Source: Dehalococcoidia bacterium (GTDB lineage: Bacteria > Chloroflexota > Dehalococcoidia > UBA2979). Taken from it: a DNA stretch of 6,675 nucleotides. The DNA is taken from assembly GCA_018700215.1 (NCBI GenBank), contig JABIST010000163.1, positions 1 to 6,675 of the forward strand, read 5' to 3'. The translations under genes were made by a program, and so were the position numbers. The notes beneath the pieces are model-generated. The model was not told where the DNA came from, searched no databases, and saw nothing but the letters and a program-made list of their open reading frames with translations. Below are positions 5,908 to 6,675 of this stretch, in pieces (the stretch's first letter is position 1; every line of letters starts with the position of its first letter).

Positions 5908-6444
5908 CTAGTCGTCCAGCTCCAGTGGCGGCAACGGGATATCCTTCGCGTGTCCGTTGCTCCCCGGACAGGCGATGCAGCTTCCGTCCTCTTCCAGCAC
6001 CCGTGTGCAGAGCGGACAGAGCGGTCGTCCACTGGCCACCACGTCCTCAACCAGCCGGATGAATGACACTGCCTGTGACCGGTTGATCTCCATTCGGAAC
6101 GTCGGCGTGTCGCCACGCTCCAGCGCGCCCGCATCGTCTGCCAGCAGCACAATGTGCTCGCTGTCTTCGTCGAAATCCAACCCCAGCCGCGCCACCTGCA
6201 GGTCTACCTGCGGTGTCGCCGGGAACGGTCCCATCTCCGTTGCATCGTCCACGGACTGCCCGCGCTGCTTCGAGCGCTCCGCCAGCAGTTGCGAGAACGA
6301 GCGCCCCAGCAGCGTCAACTGCTCTTTCTCCAGCCACAGCGCGGCGTAGTTGTCGTCCTTGTTCGCACGCACACGGAACGTTCGCTCGCCCGGCACGCCG
6401 ACTGCTTCGGCGTCCAGCGCATCGACAAGCCCAAAATCGATCAT
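5908..6444 (-). CDS. DUF3090 family protein with C-terminal four-cysteine motif
   Basis: This 178-residue protein resembles the DUF3090 family of Actinobacteria and Chloroflexota, whose function is not known. Recognisable parts are the opening FGLVDALDAEAVGVPGERTF (residues 4-23), followed by a beta-rich segment with LWLEKEQLTLLG (36-47). Near the end lie PLCPLC and SCIACP, giving Cys143, Cys146, Cys156 and Cys159 (CxxC-x9-CxxC), then SNGHAKDIP. The four cysteines suggest a small zinc ribbon. There is no signal peptide or membrane segment, and the protein is acidic. In Actinobacteria the family often lies near an SCO1664-type gene and a histidine-phosphatase gene; neither is visible here. The ATG at 6444 is supported by AGGAGA six to seven bases upstream. 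Family assignment rests on remembered members, not a search. Confidence 0.82.
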   Translation of the reverse strand: MIDFGLVDALDAEAVGVPGERTFRVRANKDDNYAALWLEKEQLTLLGRSFSQLLAERSKQRGQSVDDATEMGPFPATPQVDLQVARLGLDFDEDSEHIVLLADDAGALERGDTPTFRMEINRSQAVSFIRLVEDVVASGRPLCPLCTRVLEEDGSCIACPGSNGHAKDIPLPPLELDD

Positions 6445-6448
6445 GGCG

Positions 6449-6454
6449 TCTCCT
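6449..6454 (-). promoter_or_regulatory. Strong Shine-Dalgarno of the DUF3090 gene
   Basis: On the minus strand GTAGGAGACGCC directly precedes the ATG at 6444, with the AGGAG core about six bases away. It is the clearest ribosome binding site in the window. A -35-like TTGACC lies further upstream (minus strand, about 6516-6511), but no good -10 is placed correctly after it. Confidence 0.6.
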
Positions 6455-6548
6455 ACGAGGACCGGCTGGGTCAGGGGTTCCGCAATCTTTGTCAGCGCTT
6501 CAGCCCACGGTCAACTCCACGGCTCAACGGCCATCACGACACGCGGAC

Positions 6549-6558
6549 TTGGTAGCAT
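6549..6558 (+). promoter_or_regulatory. Extended -10 promoter of the last gene
   Basis: TTGGTAGCAT gives TG-n-TAGCAT, four of six bases to TATAAT with the TG extension. Transcription would start near 6565, leaving a leader of about 43 bases that contains GAAAGG (6595-6600), a plausible ribosome site seven bases before the ATG at 6608. No -35 match is visible. Confidence 0.4.
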
Positions 6559-6607
6559 CCCACGGCATCGCTCTCGACGCCTTCCAGGGCACGCGAAAGG
6601 CACTCAC

Positions 6608-6675
6608 ATGTCCCCCGCCCAAGTCCCCGATTCCATCGCCGACGCCAGCCGCCAGATCGACGCCGGCGACCTCTC
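6608..6675 (+). CDS. Start of a possible amidase-signature protein (3' partial)
   Basis: Only 22 codons and two bases are visible, from an ATG preceded by GAAAGG seven bases upstream. The residues SIADASRQIDAGDLS resemble the N-terminal helix of GatA/amidase-signature enzymes, in which a similar helix is followed by S-P-V/S-E-L/V. Such enzymes hydrolyse amides or, as GatA, supply ammonia to mischarged tRNA. The catalytic Lys-Ser-Ser triad would lie outside the window, so the assignment is tentative. The gene is divergent from the DUF3090 gene across 163 bases. Confidence 0.45.
   Translation, partial: MSPAQVPDSIADASRQIDAGDL

Noticed and set aside
6445..6607. Search of the largest promoter region for a small gene, repeat or riboswitch
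   Set aside because: I saw promoter and ribosome-site signals but no convincing short frame, inverted repeat pair or conserved RNA motif.

Overview
The window is a GC-rich, gene-dense stretch of bacterial chromosome with no RNA genes, insertion sequences, CRISPR arrays or phage signs. Gene content and style (a DUF3090 protein, a [2Fe-2S]-type IlvD, high GC with C/G-ending codons, little Shine-Dalgarno sequence at several starts) fit the Chloroflexota best, perhaps Thermomicrobia-like. DUF3090 also occurs in Actinobacteria, so the assignment is an inference. No gap between genes is longer than about 170 bases.

Positions 2-3454 hold four plus-strand genes. The first enters from outside the window and is the most unusual feature: its first ~65-68 visible residues look like the middle of translation elongation factor P (EF-P), and the same frame then continues without a stop into a complete fold-type I PLP-dependent aminotransferase. 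Base composition changes at about the same place. It is either a real gene fusion or rearrangement, or a chimeric assembly join. A VOC-superfamily protein follows 29 bases later, then a class I SAM methyltransferase whose GTG start lies two bases after the VOC stop, then an SDR-family oxidoreductase with its own probable promoter. The SDR has the Y-x6-K active site of FabL-type enoyl-ACP reductases rather than the usual Y-x3-K.

On the minus strand, 5184-3499 is ilvD, dihydroxy-acid dehydratase of valine, leucine and isoleucine synthesis. It converges on the SDR gene across 44 bases that contain a strong GC hairpin. A 182-base divergent region separates ilvD from a plus-strand universal stress protein gene (5367-5852). 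That gene converges across 55 bases on a minus-strand DUF3090 gene (6444-5908). The DUF3090 gene is divergent from a plus-strand gene that starts at 6608 and runs off the window; its 22 visible codons resemble an amidase N-terminus.

Three gene starts (SDR, ilvD, the last gene) are preceded by the same extended -10 sequence, TTGNTANNNT, which suggests a common housekeeping promoter type with little need for a -35 box. The genes do not form one recognisable pathway. IlvD is amino-acid biosynthesis, the aminotransferase is probably amino-acid metabolism, the FabL-like protein may act in fatty-acid elongation, and the rest are general or unknown.
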